Shown here: in pieces, positions 1 to 5,584 of the stretch
Layout of the letters: each line of letters begins with the position of its first letter
Numbering within the stretch: position 1 is the first letter of the stretch
NCBI GenBank assembly: GCA_030622395.1
Contig: JAUXGF010000204.1
Location: 1-5,944, forward strand
Direction: 5' to 3'
Source: Calditrichaceae bacterium
Lineage (GTDB): Bacteria > Calditrichota > Calditrichia > Calditrichales > Calditrichaceae
Length of the DNA: 5,944 nt
Notes under the pieces: generated by a model
The model's input: only the letters and a program-made list of their open reading frames with translations
Told to the model about the DNA's origin: nothing
Database searches by the model: none
Translations under genes and position numbers: made by a program

Positions 1-1988
1 GCTTCAGGATTAGGCTGAGCGTCAGCTAAAAGGCGCTCAAAGAGTTTTACCCCCGCCTGGAAATTTTCTTTTAATCCGTTTAATCTAACCCATACCTGGT
101 CGCTTGAACTATTTACATTAAATGAGCAGCCGATTTTGTAAAATTCCTGTTTGATCTCTTCCGGACTGTACTCGGAAGTGCCGAGATATCTTAAGTAACC
201 CAGGGCAATACCTAATTTTTTGTTGTTATCAGTCCCCATATCCGTGAGGTAATAAAGCTGAAAAAGATCATTTTCTGAATTTTCTTTATAAAAAACCGGA
301 ATATTATTCTTTATAGAAAATTGTTTTATGTCTTTCTCAAAATCTACAAATACAGGTTGAATATCTTTCACTTCTATAGCCTGAACATCTTTGAAAAATG
401 TTGATTGATCAGCGCGGTTAACATTTACCGGAGTAATTTTAGGCTTGCTTATTTTTTTGACGTCTTCATCTTTGCCGGTGCGTTTATAAACAACCACATA
501 ATTATCATTGTAATATTGATTGGCAAAATCGATAATATCCTGTTTGGTAATTTGAGACAGCCGGTTCAATTTATCAGTATAATCTTCCCATGATAAATCC
601 AGAATAAAGGCGTTAGCCATAGCATAAGCCCGGCTCCAGTTGCGTTCATAGCCGCGCAGTTGGTTTAATTTTAAATCATTGATTATAGCCTGCGGGAGCC
701 AATCAGGGAATTCGCCTTTTTTAACCAAATCGATTTGAGAAAGAAGCAATTGAGTTATCTGTTCTAATTCCTGACCTTGACGCGGGCGTCCGCCCAGAGC
801 GTGATAGGAATAATCTTTCATTATCCTGGGATATGAATACGCTCCTATTACTTTTTGTTTTTGATTTAGATTGAGATCGATTAAACCCGCCTGACTGTTT
901 GATAATATCATATCCATCATAGTTAGCAGGTCGGTTTCTTTTGAGTCGATACCGGGGAAACGAAAAGCCATGGAAATAAACTCTGCATCCGGTCCCAATA
1001 CTTCTTTTACGATTGGTTCTGCGATCGGCTCTTCAACCGGCGGTGTGTAAACCGGAACATCTTTAGGCTGAAGTTGTCCGAATGTATTGTCGATTTTTTT
1101 AATAACCTCATCGGGATCAAAATCTCCGGAAAGACAAATAGCCATATTATTGGGAACATAATAAGTGTCATGATAGCCGTTTACTTTTTTAAGCGATGGA
1201 TTTTTTAAATGTTCAACCCTGCCCAGAGTTGTTTGCGTTCCGTAAGGATGTTTTTGGAACAGACCGGCAAGCAGCGCTTCAGAGGCTTTACGCCTATCGT
1301 TATCAAGACTCATATTTTTTTCTTCATAAACAATTTCGAGCTCAGTATGAAAAAGACGCGTAACCAGATCCTGAAAACGTTCTTTTTCGATCTTTAACCA
1401 TTTGTCCAATTGATTATTTGGAACGTTGTTGATATAAACCGTTTGTTCGACTGAGGTAAAAGCATTGGTGCCGGTCGCGCCGATAGAGGCAAGCATTCTG
1501 TCATATTCATTAGCTAAGGCAAGTTGAGAGGCGGCTCCGGATACGCTGTCTATTTGATGGTAAATAGCTATTCGTTTAGCGGAATCGGTTTCTGCGCGAT
1601 ACACTTCAAACAGGTCGGATATTTTATCAAGTTCAACTTTTTCCTTTTCCCAATCAATAGTGCCAATTTCATCGCTGCCCTTAAACATAAGATGCTCTAA
1701 ATAGTGAGCCATGCCGGTATTGTCGGCAGGATCGTTTTTATGACCTACTTTTACCGGAATGCAGGTTTGAATTCGCGGCGCGTCTTTATAAACGGTCATG
1801 TAAACTTTAAGACCGTTATCAAGAGTGTAAATACGCGCTTTCAGCGGATCGCCTTCAACTGTTTCGTAGGTGTATCCGTCGCCGGTGGTTACTGTTTTGG
1901 TTTTCGAGCAGCCGGAGATAAACATGCTGCTAAAAGAGAAAGCCAAAATTAAGATGCTAAACGAAATACTTTTTAATTTGTGATTCAT
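1..1988 (-). CDS. M16 family zinc metallopeptidase, secreted lipoprotein (partial, C-terminus beyond window)
   Basis: Reading the minus strand from ATG at 1988 gives 662 uninterrupted codons that run off the left edge; the family is usually about 900-980 residues, so roughly the last third is missing. Residues 1-27 are a lipoprotein signal peptide: basic start (MNHKLK), hydrophobic stretch, lipobox ISGC with Cys27. The M16 N-domain follows. The inverted zinc motif HYLEH places zinc ligands at His95 and His99 and the catalytic Glu at Glu98; the third ligand is probably Glu223 in EIVYEEKN. The gap from His99 to Glu223 (124 residues) is longer than the classical ~76 because of a charged insertion around 110-165. 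An M16_C domain starts near 270 (YHDTYYVPNNMA), and the second, non-catalytic half begins near 545. Inferred role: degradation of peptides in the periplasm or at the outer membrane. The start is fixed by the AGGAGG just upstream and by the signal peptide. Substrate unknown. Confidence 0.93.
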   Translation of the reverse strand, partial: MNHKLKSISFSILILAFSFSSMFISGCSKTKTVTTGDGYTYETVEGDPLKARIYTLDNGLKVYMTVYKDAPRIQTCIPVKVGHKNDPADNTGMAHYLEHLMFKGSDEIGTIDWEKEKVELDKISDLFEVYRAETDSAKRIAIYHQIDSVSGAASQLALANEYDRMLASIGATGTNAFTSVEQTVYINNVPNNQLDKWLKIEKERFQDLVTRLFHTELEIVYEEKNMSLDNDRRKASEALLAGLFQKHPYGTQTTLGRVEHLKNPSLKKVNGYHDTYYVPNNMAICLSGDFDPDEVIKKIDNTFGQLQPKDVPVYTPPVEEPIAEPIVKEVLGPDAEFISMAFRFPGIDSKETDLLTMMDMILSNSQAGLIDLNLNQKQKVIGAYSYPRIMKDYSYHALGGRPRQGQELEQITQLLLSQIDLVKKGEFPDWLPQAIINDLKLNQLRGYERNWSRAYAMANAFILDLSWEDYTDKLNRLSQITKQDIIDFANQYYNDNYVVVYKRTGKDEDVKKISKPKITPVNVNRADQSTFFKDVQAIEVKDIQPVFVDFEKDIKQFSIKNNIPVFYKENSENDLFQLYYLTDMGTDNNKKLGIALGYLRYLGTSEYSPEEIKQEFYKIGCSFNVNSSSDQVWVRLNGLKENFQAGVKLFERLLADAQPNPE

Positions 1989-1992
1989 TTTT

Positions 1993-1998
1993 CCTCCT
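1993..1998 (-). promoter_or_regulatory. Shine-Dalgarno site of the M16 peptidase gene
   Basis: On the minus strand a perfect AGGAGG lies 4 nt before the ATG at 1988. It fixes the start of the M16 gene and shows that this organism uses Shine-Dalgarno pairing for at least some genes. Confidence 0.8.
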
Positions 1999-2011
1999 GA
2001 AAAATTATTGA

Positions 2012-2017
2012 ATTATA
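2012..2017 (-). promoter_or_regulatory. candidate -10 box of the M16 peptidase gene
   Basis: A consensus TATAAT on the minus strand would start transcription near 2005, giving a leader of about 16 nt that contains the AGGAGG. No convincing -35 box lies 17 nt upstream; that position falls at the edge of the 8-bp repeat array. The sequence here is very AT-rich, so a chance match is possible. Confidence 0.3.
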
Positions 2018-2031
2018 TTTAAAAGAAATGG

Positions 2032-2066
2032 ATTATTGAATTATTGAATTATTGAATTGTTGAATG
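2032..2066. repeat. 8-bp tandem repeat (ATTATTGA) array
   Basis: Three exact copies of ATTATTGA (2032-2055) are followed by one variant ATTGTTGA (2056-2063) and a decaying ATGG. A separated partial copy is visible at about 2003-2016. The array sits directly upstream of the candidate M16 promoter. Short ATTGAAT-type arrays of this kind are prone to slippage; no function is evident. Confidence 0.8.
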
Positions 2067-2136
2067 GCTAAATGGTTGTATTCCTATTTCTATTGCAGAG
2101 AAACTATCACACCAATTTTTCAAAATTCCATTCTTG

Positions 2137-2162
2137 CATCACTCCATTAATCCATCACTCCA
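2137..2162. repeat. 16-bp-spaced direct repeat CATCACTCCA
   Basis: The decamer CATCACTCCA occurs at 2137-2146 and again at 2153-2162. Read on the minus strand, the whole stretch 2120-2170 is a degenerate run of TGGAGTGATGG/AATGG words. It is low-complexity intergenic sequence, and I see no gene in 1999-2211. Confidence 0.55.
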
Positions 2163-2211
2163 ATACTCAAACTCTTTACATATAATGAATTATTATTAAA
2201 AACAGAAAAAG

Positions 2212-2284
2212 AGCCACCGATCCGATTCGAACGGACGACCTGATCATTACGAGTGAACTGCTCTACCAACTGAGCTACGGTGGC
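2212..2284 (-). tRNA. tRNA-Thr (anticodon CGU, reads ACG)
   Basis: The minus strand folds as a complete 73-nt cloverleaf. The acceptor stem GCCACCG/CGGTGGC is perfect, the D-arm is GCTC-AGTTGGTA-GAGC, the anticodon loop is CTCGTAA with anticodon CGT, and the T-arm loop is TTCGAAT closed by GTCCG/CGGAT with one G-U pair. The discriminator base is T and no CCA is encoded, so a CCA-adding enzyme must finish the end. The anticodon stem GTTCA/TGATC has a T-T mismatch at positions 28-42. A T-rich stretch follows the 3' end. The gene lies between the M16 gene and the DUF971 gene, in the same orientation as both. Confidence 0.96.
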
Positions 2285-2298
2285 TGATTAAGGCAATC

Positions 2299-2327
2299 AA
2301 TTTAAATTAAAAGGTTTTTTTATGCAA
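2299..2327 (-). promoter_or_regulatory. candidate promoter of tRNA-Thr
   Basis: On the minus strand TTGCAT (2327-2322) and TAAATT (2304-2299) are separated by 17 nt, a sigma-70-type layout. Transcription would start near 2292, about 8 nt before the mature tRNA 5' end. The spacing is good and the boxes are imperfect. Confidence 0.45.
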
Positions 2328-2458
2328 GACGTAAAAAAGGAATTTGTAGAACATAAGATGGGTGGGTCTTAATATTCCACCTATCTAAAGTTCAATAAGA
2401 ATTTTGTAAAACCGGCAATATGCGGGGAGTTTTCCATTAATAACTATCTCAACATAGT

Positions 2459-2806
2459 TTAAAAACCCTGCCGCAAAGGGCCTTGTAAGCGGATGACGTT
2501 TTCATTACAAAGGTCGCACTGGCATAAATTGCGCAATTTCTCATAAGTAAATATTCCGGTTTTATGACCGTCGCTAAATTGAAAAGTAACGGCATAGCGG
2601 CCGGTCATTTCCCAACCTGAAAAGGTGACGCTGTCCGCATCAGTTTTTAAATCATTAACTTTATTTTTGTGGGAACGTTCTTTTTCACAAACAGCGCAGG
2701 GACAGTTTTTTCGCAAGTGATCTGCAAAATAAATACTTTCGTGATCATCGCTCCATTTAATAGTTAAAACATTATCACTGATTTTATTGATTGAAAGGGG
2801 ATGCAT
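2459..2806 (-). CDS. DUF971 (GBBH-like N-terminal domain) zinc-binding protein
   Basis: A 115-residue protein made almost entirely of the DUF971 fold (PF06155), the domain that precedes the catalytic domain in gamma-butyrobetaine hydroxylase and is fused to some Mrp/ApbC iron-sulfur carriers. Visible marks are W18-SDDH, LRKNCPCAVC (residues 31-40), GRYAV (69-73) and FSDGHKTGIF (77-86). Cys35, Cys37, Cys40 and His81 match the spacing of the zinc ligands known in human BBOX1 (Cys38, Cys40, Cys43, His82). There is no hydroxylase domain, so catalysis is not expected; the cellular role is unknown. Oddly, a second CxCxxC (Cys95, Cys97, Cys100) follows LRNL near the C-terminus. An in-frame TAG three codons upstream makes the ATG at 2806 firm, although no strong Shine-Dalgarno is seen. 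It appears to be a single-gene unit. Confidence 0.88.
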   Translation of the reverse strand: MHPLSINKISDNVLTIKWSDDHESIYFADHLRKNCPCAVCEKERSHKNKVNDLKTDADSVTFSGWEMTGRYAVTFQFSDGHKTGIFTYEKLRNLCQCDLCNENVIRLQGPLRQGF

Positions 2807-2936
2807 TTTATTATTCTAATTTACCTGTGCTTTATTAATAACAAAAGATATTTGGAATTTCATAGAACGTTTGAGATTTTAGAGCGAAGCGGAAAATGTC
2901 AGGTGGAACAATTAAGGCTCAATATGGTTTTCGATA

Positions 2937-3266
2937 TTAATCCAATATTTCCAAAGCTATCCTAAGCGCTTCATTCAATTCAAGTAACTTTTCTTCAGAA
3001 AGACTGCCTATGAAATTTGTTAATTTGTTTTTTGGAAGGCTCACAAGTTCATCGCAATGGATACTACTATCATGCTTTAATCCTTCAGTAACACCCACTG
3101 GTAATTGAGTTGATAAACCATCATACCGAGTATATACAGGAGCGCAAATTACTGTTGAAAATTTTGATTCAATTAGTATCTGACGACTAATAACAACAAA
3201 TACACGTGACTTTTTGGGATCACTTGAGCTCGGATGGCTTACCCGATATAAATCACCACGATTCAA
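2937..3266 (-). CDS. mazF: MazF/PemK family mRNA interferase toxin
   Basis: A 109-residue toxin of a type II toxin-antitoxin system; family members cut RNA at short sequence motifs and stall growth when freed from the antitoxin. The full PemK-like barrel is present: RGDLYRV at 3-9, Arg21 before the VFVVIS strand (position of the catalytic Arg in MazF/EndoA), [10 protein letters not shown] at 41-50 with Thr46 near the second active-site position, and [19 protein letters not shown] at 61-79, the signature of one PemK/MazF subfamily. The start codon is TTG at 3266; it overlaps the antitoxin stop in the tetranucleotide TTGA, and no ATG is available upstream in frame before the conserved N-terminus. 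The 4-bp overlap indicates translational coupling. Target sequence cannot be predicted. The gene looks intact. Confidence 0.93.
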   Translation of the reverse strand: MNRGDLYRVSHPSSSDPKKSRVFVVISRQILIESKFSTVICAPVYTRYDGLSTQLPVGVTEGLKHDSSIHCDELVSLPKNKLTNFIGSLSEEKLLELNEALRIALEILD

Positions 3267-3493
3267 ATTAGGGCCTGATAATCTAAAACGTCTTGAGCTT
3301 CCCGATTAAGGGAATCTGAATTTTCGTTTATAATTCTCAAATCTCGTTTATTCTTTTCATGACGAATAAGATAATTCAGATAAGTCCACAAGGCATTCTC
3401 GATAAAATCAGATCGACTTTTATAGGTGGTCGATTTTTTGTCGATGATCGAAATTAGCTCTTCTGATAGTGTAAGTGATGTTTTTACTTTCAT
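3263..3493 (-). CDS. ribbon-helix-helix antitoxin of the MazF-type toxin
   Basis: A 76-residue antitoxin just ahead of the toxin gene. Residues 1-45 form a ribbon-helix-helix DNA-binding domain: strand VKTSLTLS, helix [14 protein letters not shown], turn [11 protein letters not shown] and second helix to about residue 45. The charged tail ([32 protein letters not shown] region, 45-76) is the expected toxin-wrapping part. This RHH plus MazF pairing resembles Bacillus EndoAI/EndoA rather than E. coli MazE/MazF, whose MazE uses an AbrB-type domain. Such antitoxins repress their own promoter, and here a promoter sits right before the ATG. The start at 3493 places the conserved strand at the N-terminus. 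Confidence 0.88.
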   Translation of the reverse strand: MKVKTSLTLSEELISIIDKKSTTYKSRSDFIENALWTYLNYLIRHEKNKRDLRIINENSDSLNREAQDVLDYQALI

Positions 3494-3497
3494 ACCA

Positions 3498-3528
3498 CAA
3501 ATATACTACCATTTTGGAATTAATCAAA
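3498..3528 (-). promoter_or_regulatory. Bacteroidota-type promoter of the toxin-antitoxin operon, possibly leaderless
   Basis: On the minus strand TATATTTG (3505-3498) matches the Bacteroidota -7 consensus TAnnTTTG exactly, and TTTG (3528-3525) lies 19 nt upstream as the -33 box. The -7 box ends only 4 nt before the antitoxin ATG, so the transcript would begin at or next to the start codon; no Shine-Dalgarno is seen. Related words ATACCAC and TACTACC, about one helical turn apart (3492-3498, 3504-3510), are possible half-sites for the RHH repressor. Confidence 0.5.
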
Positions 3529-3584
3529 AATTATTTGGCTCTATGTCGATTTGGTTGGGTAATTTCTAATTATCTAAACCCATT

Positions 3585-3627
3585 TGTCATTTCGAATCCT
3601 GACGCTTTGGGAGGGTGAGAAATCTTA
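3585..3627 (+). repeat. palindromic repeat unit A, left boundary of the GIY-YIG element
   Basis: The unit starts TGTCATTTCGA (3585-3595) and ends GAGAAATCTTA (3617-3627), with a core CCTGACGCTTTGGGAGG that can form a weak hairpin. Its last base directly touches the stop codon (3630-3628) of the GIY-YIG reading frame. It faces unit B in inverted orientation. Confidence 0.8.
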
Positions 3628-3922
3628 CTACTCAAAATCAAAGCTTAAATCTCTCCATTCAGGGTTTTTCAACTTAACTAATTTATTTTTCTTTTCGCGT
3701 CTCCATTTCTTGATTTCTTTTTCCCTTGCGATTGCCAGGCGGATGTCCTGGAATGTTTCAAAATATATTAGCTTATTTACATTATATTTTTGTGTGAACC
3801 CTTTGATAATTTTGTGCTTATGTTCATCATCTTCTACGTAAATCATTTGTAACGCCAATATATATTACTTTATTACTCCAATTGGTCATGATATATACAA
3901 AATAATAATCAAAACGCTGCAT
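3628..3922 (-). pseudogene. GIY-YIG (URI domain, COG2827-like) endonuclease, frameshifted
   Basis: Two overlapping minus-strand frames together make one complete small GIY-YIG nuclease of about 97 residues. Frame one starts at ATG 3922 and reads 31 residues ending VIYIGVTNDLRRR, then TGA at 3829-3827. It carries the GIY motif as VYI (Tyr10) and the YIG motif (Tyr21-Gly23). Frame two, open through 3858-3628, continues at about 3829 with DEHKHKIIKGFTQKYNVNKLIYFE, then AIAREKEIKKWRR with the catalytic-type Glu, and ends in LKNPEWRDL with the conserved Asn. The whole family core is therefore present and only the frame is broken. In relatives five residues separate the Leu of NDL from the Glu of EHK; the local length fits loss of two bases around 3825-3832. 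A sequencing error or programmed shift cannot be excluded. The gene fills the space between two inverted repeat units. Confidence 0.85.
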
Positions 3923-3923
3923 T

Positions 3924-3968
3924 TAAGATTTCTCGTCGTGGTAAAGCCACCCCTTCGGGGAAATGACA
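3924..3968 (-). repeat. palindromic repeat unit B, right boundary of the GIY-YIG element
   Basis: Read on the minus strand it starts TGTCATTTC and ends GAGAAATCTTA, like unit A. Its core differs: two small hairpins, CCCCGAAGGGG and GTGGCTTTACCAC. One base separates it from the GIY-YIG start codon at 3922, so any transcript of the gene from outside would carry these hairpins in its leader. Confidence 0.8.
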
Positions 3969-4079
3969 TTTGTTGGCTTTTATTGATATCTCAGAACAAA
4001 CTACCCACACTATTCGACATAGACCCAATTATTTATTATATCAAAAAAATTGGGATTAGCGCCCTAACACGGATTATAC
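3969..4079. other. gene-free spacer between the two repeat elements
   Basis: No reading frame, RNA or promoter is convincing here. An imperfectly useful stem CCCAATT (4024-4030) / AATTGGG (4048-4054) with a 17-nt loop is present. The last bases (about 4067-4079, ending GGATTATAC) look like the left part of the dispersed repeat that resumes at 4233. Confidence 0.5.
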
Positions 4080-4110
4080 TAATTAGTGCCTGAACGAAAA
4101 AGCACTATTT

Positions 4111-4149
4111 TGTCATTTCGAATCCCGATTTATCGGGTGAGAAATCTTA
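4111..4149 (+). repeat. palindromic repeat unit C1
   Basis: Starts TGTCATTTCGA and ends GAGAAATCTTA. Its core is a perfect hairpin CCCGAT-TT-ATCGGG (4124-4137). It is the left half of the inverted pair inside the MITE-like element. Confidence 0.8.
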
Positions 4150-4174
4150 CATCCCTTGGAATTATTGAAGTTAC

Positions 4175-4201
4175 AGATTTCTCCCTTCGATCGAAATGAC
4201 A
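4175..4201 (-). repeat. palindromic repeat unit C2
   Basis: On the minus strand it starts TGTCATTTCGA and ends GAGAAATCT, with the palindrome TTCGATCGAA at its core. Its 11-bp start and 9-bp end are exact inverted matches to unit C1. Confidence 0.8.
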
Positions 4202-4232
4202 AGAAAAAGTGTTTTCGTTCAGGCACTAATTA

Positions 4233-4309
4233 TGCGGATTCACGCTGATTTTATTTAGATGTTAAATATCAGTGAGAATCATTGTTATCCACGTTATCTT
4301 TGTTCTATA
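4233..4309. repeat. right part of a dispersed GCGGATT...CGTTATC repeat interrupted by the MITE
   Basis: The segment contains GCGGATTCACGCTGAT, then an AT loop, then ATCAGTGAGAAT and TTATCCACGTTATC. Arms 4238-4249 and 4268-4279 pair imperfectly. It closely resembles, from memory, intergenic repeats of the ACGCGGAT...GCGGATTTACGCTGAT kind seen in Bacteroidota-related genomes. The left part, CACGGATTATAC (about 4068-4079), lies on the other side of the MITE-like element, so one ancestral repeat appears to be split. Confidence 0.45.
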
Positions 4310-4333
4310 AAAATTATCTGAAACCGGGATTGG

Positions 4334-5584
4334 TTATTTACTTTTTTCCGCCCAAATCTGAACTAAGTTGACGATTGTCTCCACCGCTTTTTCCATATCC
4401 TGAATTGATACCCATTCTTTTTTACTGTGGAAATTATGTCCGCCGGTGAAAACATTAGGCGTGAGCAGTCCCATGTATGAAAGACGCGCCCCGTCCGTTC
4501 CTCCGCGGATTAAATTTTTAATCGGCTTAACACCGCTTCGTTCAACGGCTTCCAAAGCGTAATCAACCACATGCGGTTGTTCGTCGATTTTGTATTTCAT
4601 ATTGCGGTAAGATTCCTTTACTTCCATTTCAACAGAGGCGGGGGCATATTTCTTTGACAGCTCATCACAGATATTTTTGAGAAAATCTTCCTTTTCCTTT
4701 AATCCTTCAACGGTAAAATCACGCGCTAAAAATGTGACTTCGGTTAATTCAACGGCGCCTTTAAGCGCGTGGGGATGCAGGTAGCCTTCTCGCTTTTCAG
4801 TAGTTTCGGGCGACATAGTATCCTTTGGTAATTTCCCGATTAATTCGGCGGCTATTTTCATACCGTTAATCATTTTATTTTTAGCGTAGCCGGGATGGAC
4901 ATTTACTCCGTGTATCTTTACGATTGCCGTATCGGCGCAAAATGTCTCGTCTTCGATTTCTCCGAGTGTTTCGCCGTCGATAGTGTAAGCAAAATCCGCC
5001 CCAAAATATTTAACGTCAAAATGCTCCGTACCTGTGCCGACTTCTTCATCAACTGTAAAAGAGACTCTGATTTTTCCATGTTTAATTTCAGGGTTTTCTA
5101 TCAGGTAGGTCAGCGCTCCCATAATTTCAGCAATACCGGCTTTGTTATCTGCGCCTAAAAGGGTTGTGCCGTCGGTGGTGATAATATCATGCCCGATACA
5201 ATTCTTTAATGCAGGATTCATATCAAATTCAATCACCTGGCTTGTGTCGTTTTTTAATACTATATCGCCGCCCTGATAGTTTTTAGTGGTAACCGGATTT
5301 ACATTCTCTCCGCTGACGTCGGGAGAGGTGTCCACATGGGCGATTAAACCGATTGTGGGCACGTTATAGTCAACGTTTGAAGGCAGGGTGGCAAATACAT
5401 AACCGTGTTCAACAAGCTCAGCGTCTTTCAAGCCTAATTCTTTTAATTCCCCTACGAGTTTTTTGGAAAGCTCAAGCTGCTTTAAGGTGCTTGGGTAAGT
5501 GTCCGATTCTTCGCTGGACTGGGTGTCGTATTTAACATAAGTTAAAAAACGGTCTAAAAATAAACGTCGTTCGATAGGTTTCAT
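4334..5584 (-). CDS. pepT: peptidase T (tripeptide aminopeptidase, M20B)
   Basis: A complete 416-residue cytosolic zinc peptidase that removes the N-terminal residue from tripeptides; close in length to E. coli PepT (408). Counting from the chosen Met, the di-zinc active site is complete: His83 and Asp85 in AHVDTSPD, bridging Asp146 in GADNKAG, catalytic Glu180 and ligand Glu181 in VDEEVG, Asp203 in TIDGE, and His386 in FHSKKEW. PepT signatures YQGGDI, ITTDGTTLLGAD, RGGTDGA and NVFTGG are all present, and the substrate-binding lid domain occupies about 210-320. I prefer ATG 5584 to the in-frame ATG 5596: GAGGA (5594-5590) is a good Shine-Dalgarno 5 nt before 5584, while nothing suitable precedes 5596. 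It appears monocistronic and likely serves peptide use as a nutrient. Confidence 0.96.
   Translation of the reverse strand: MKPIERRLFLDRFLTYVKYDTQSSEESDTYPSTLKQLELSKKLVGELKELGLKDAELVEHGYVFATLPSNVDYNVPTIGLIAHVDTSPDVSGENVNPVTTKNYQGGDIVLKNDTSQVIEFDMNPALKNCIGHDIITTDGTTLLGADNKAGIAEIMGALTYLIENPEIKHGKIRVSFTVDEEVGTGTEHFDVKYFGADFAYTIDGETLGEIEDETFCADTAIVKIHGVNVHPGYAKNKMINGMKIAAELIGKLPKDTMSPETTEKREGYLHPHALKGAVELTEVTFLARDFTVEGLKEKEDFLKNICDELSKKYAPASVEMEVKESYRNMKYKIDEQPHVVDYALEAVERSGVKPIKNLIRGGTDGARLSYMGLLTPNVFTGGHNFHSKKEWVSIQDMEKAVETIVNLVQIWAEKSK

Larger units (their letters stand above)
3585..3968 (-). mobile_element. putative GIY-YIG nuclease mobile element framed by inverted palindromic units
   Basis: Seen: a 384-bp block with unit A (3585-3627, plus) and unit B (3924-3968, minus) pointing inward, holding only one gene. 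The gaps are 0 nt between unit A and the stop codon and 1 nt between unit B and the ATG. The outermost 9 bp, TGTCATTTC, are shared by both ends as terminal inverted repeats. The same units build the gene-less element at 4080-4232 and occur again at 5902. No transposase is present. Inference: the repeats and nuclease form one transmissible unit, analogous in layout to REP/RAYT pairs. I see no clear target-site duplication. The copy is probably dead because the gene is frameshifted. Confidence 0.55.
4080..4232. mobile_element. MITE-like element with 21-bp terminal inverted repeats
   Basis: The ends 4080-4100 and 4212-4232 are perfect 21-bp inverted repeats reading TAATTA then GTGCCTGAACGAAAA. 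Inside lie two head-to-head palindromic units (4111-4149 plus, 4175-4201 minus) and a 25-bp spacer, with no gene. The direct repeat ACTAATTA at 4078-4085 and 4225-4232 could be a target-site duplication; because TAATTA is itself palindromic, the exact boundary between duplication and terminal repeat is ambiguous (a 141-bp core at 4086-4226 is one option). The whole sequence can fold into one long hairpin. It lies between pepT and the GIY-YIG element. Confidence 0.75.

Noticed and set aside
1704..1952. Plus-strand open frame within the M16 gene, and similar ones at 405-593 and 1209-1397
   Set aside because: They run antisense to a long, clearly homologous M16 coding sequence and have no family features.
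2032..2066. CRISPR-like array
   Set aside because: The repeat is 8 bp with no spacers and no cas genes; it is a simple tandem repeat.
2442..2459. Possible terminator hairpin AACTAT/ATAGTT after the DUF971 gene
   Set aside because: The stem is only six AT-rich pairs, it overlaps the stop codon, and no T-run follows on the transcribed strand.
2368..2916. Inverted similarity CTTAATATTCCACCT (2368-2382) versus AGGTGGAACAATTAAG (2901-2916) around the DUF971 gene
   Set aside because: The match is short and imperfect, and neither copy is adjacent to the gene ends; not enough to call an element.
3584..3841. Plus-strand open frame of 85 codons over the GIY-YIG region
   Set aside because: It is antisense to the GIY-YIG gene, begins inside repeat unit A, and shows no recognisable domain.
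4895..5158. Plus-strand open frames at 4895-5158 and 5353-5535
   Set aside because: Both are antisense shadows of pepT, whose motifs are complete on the other strand.
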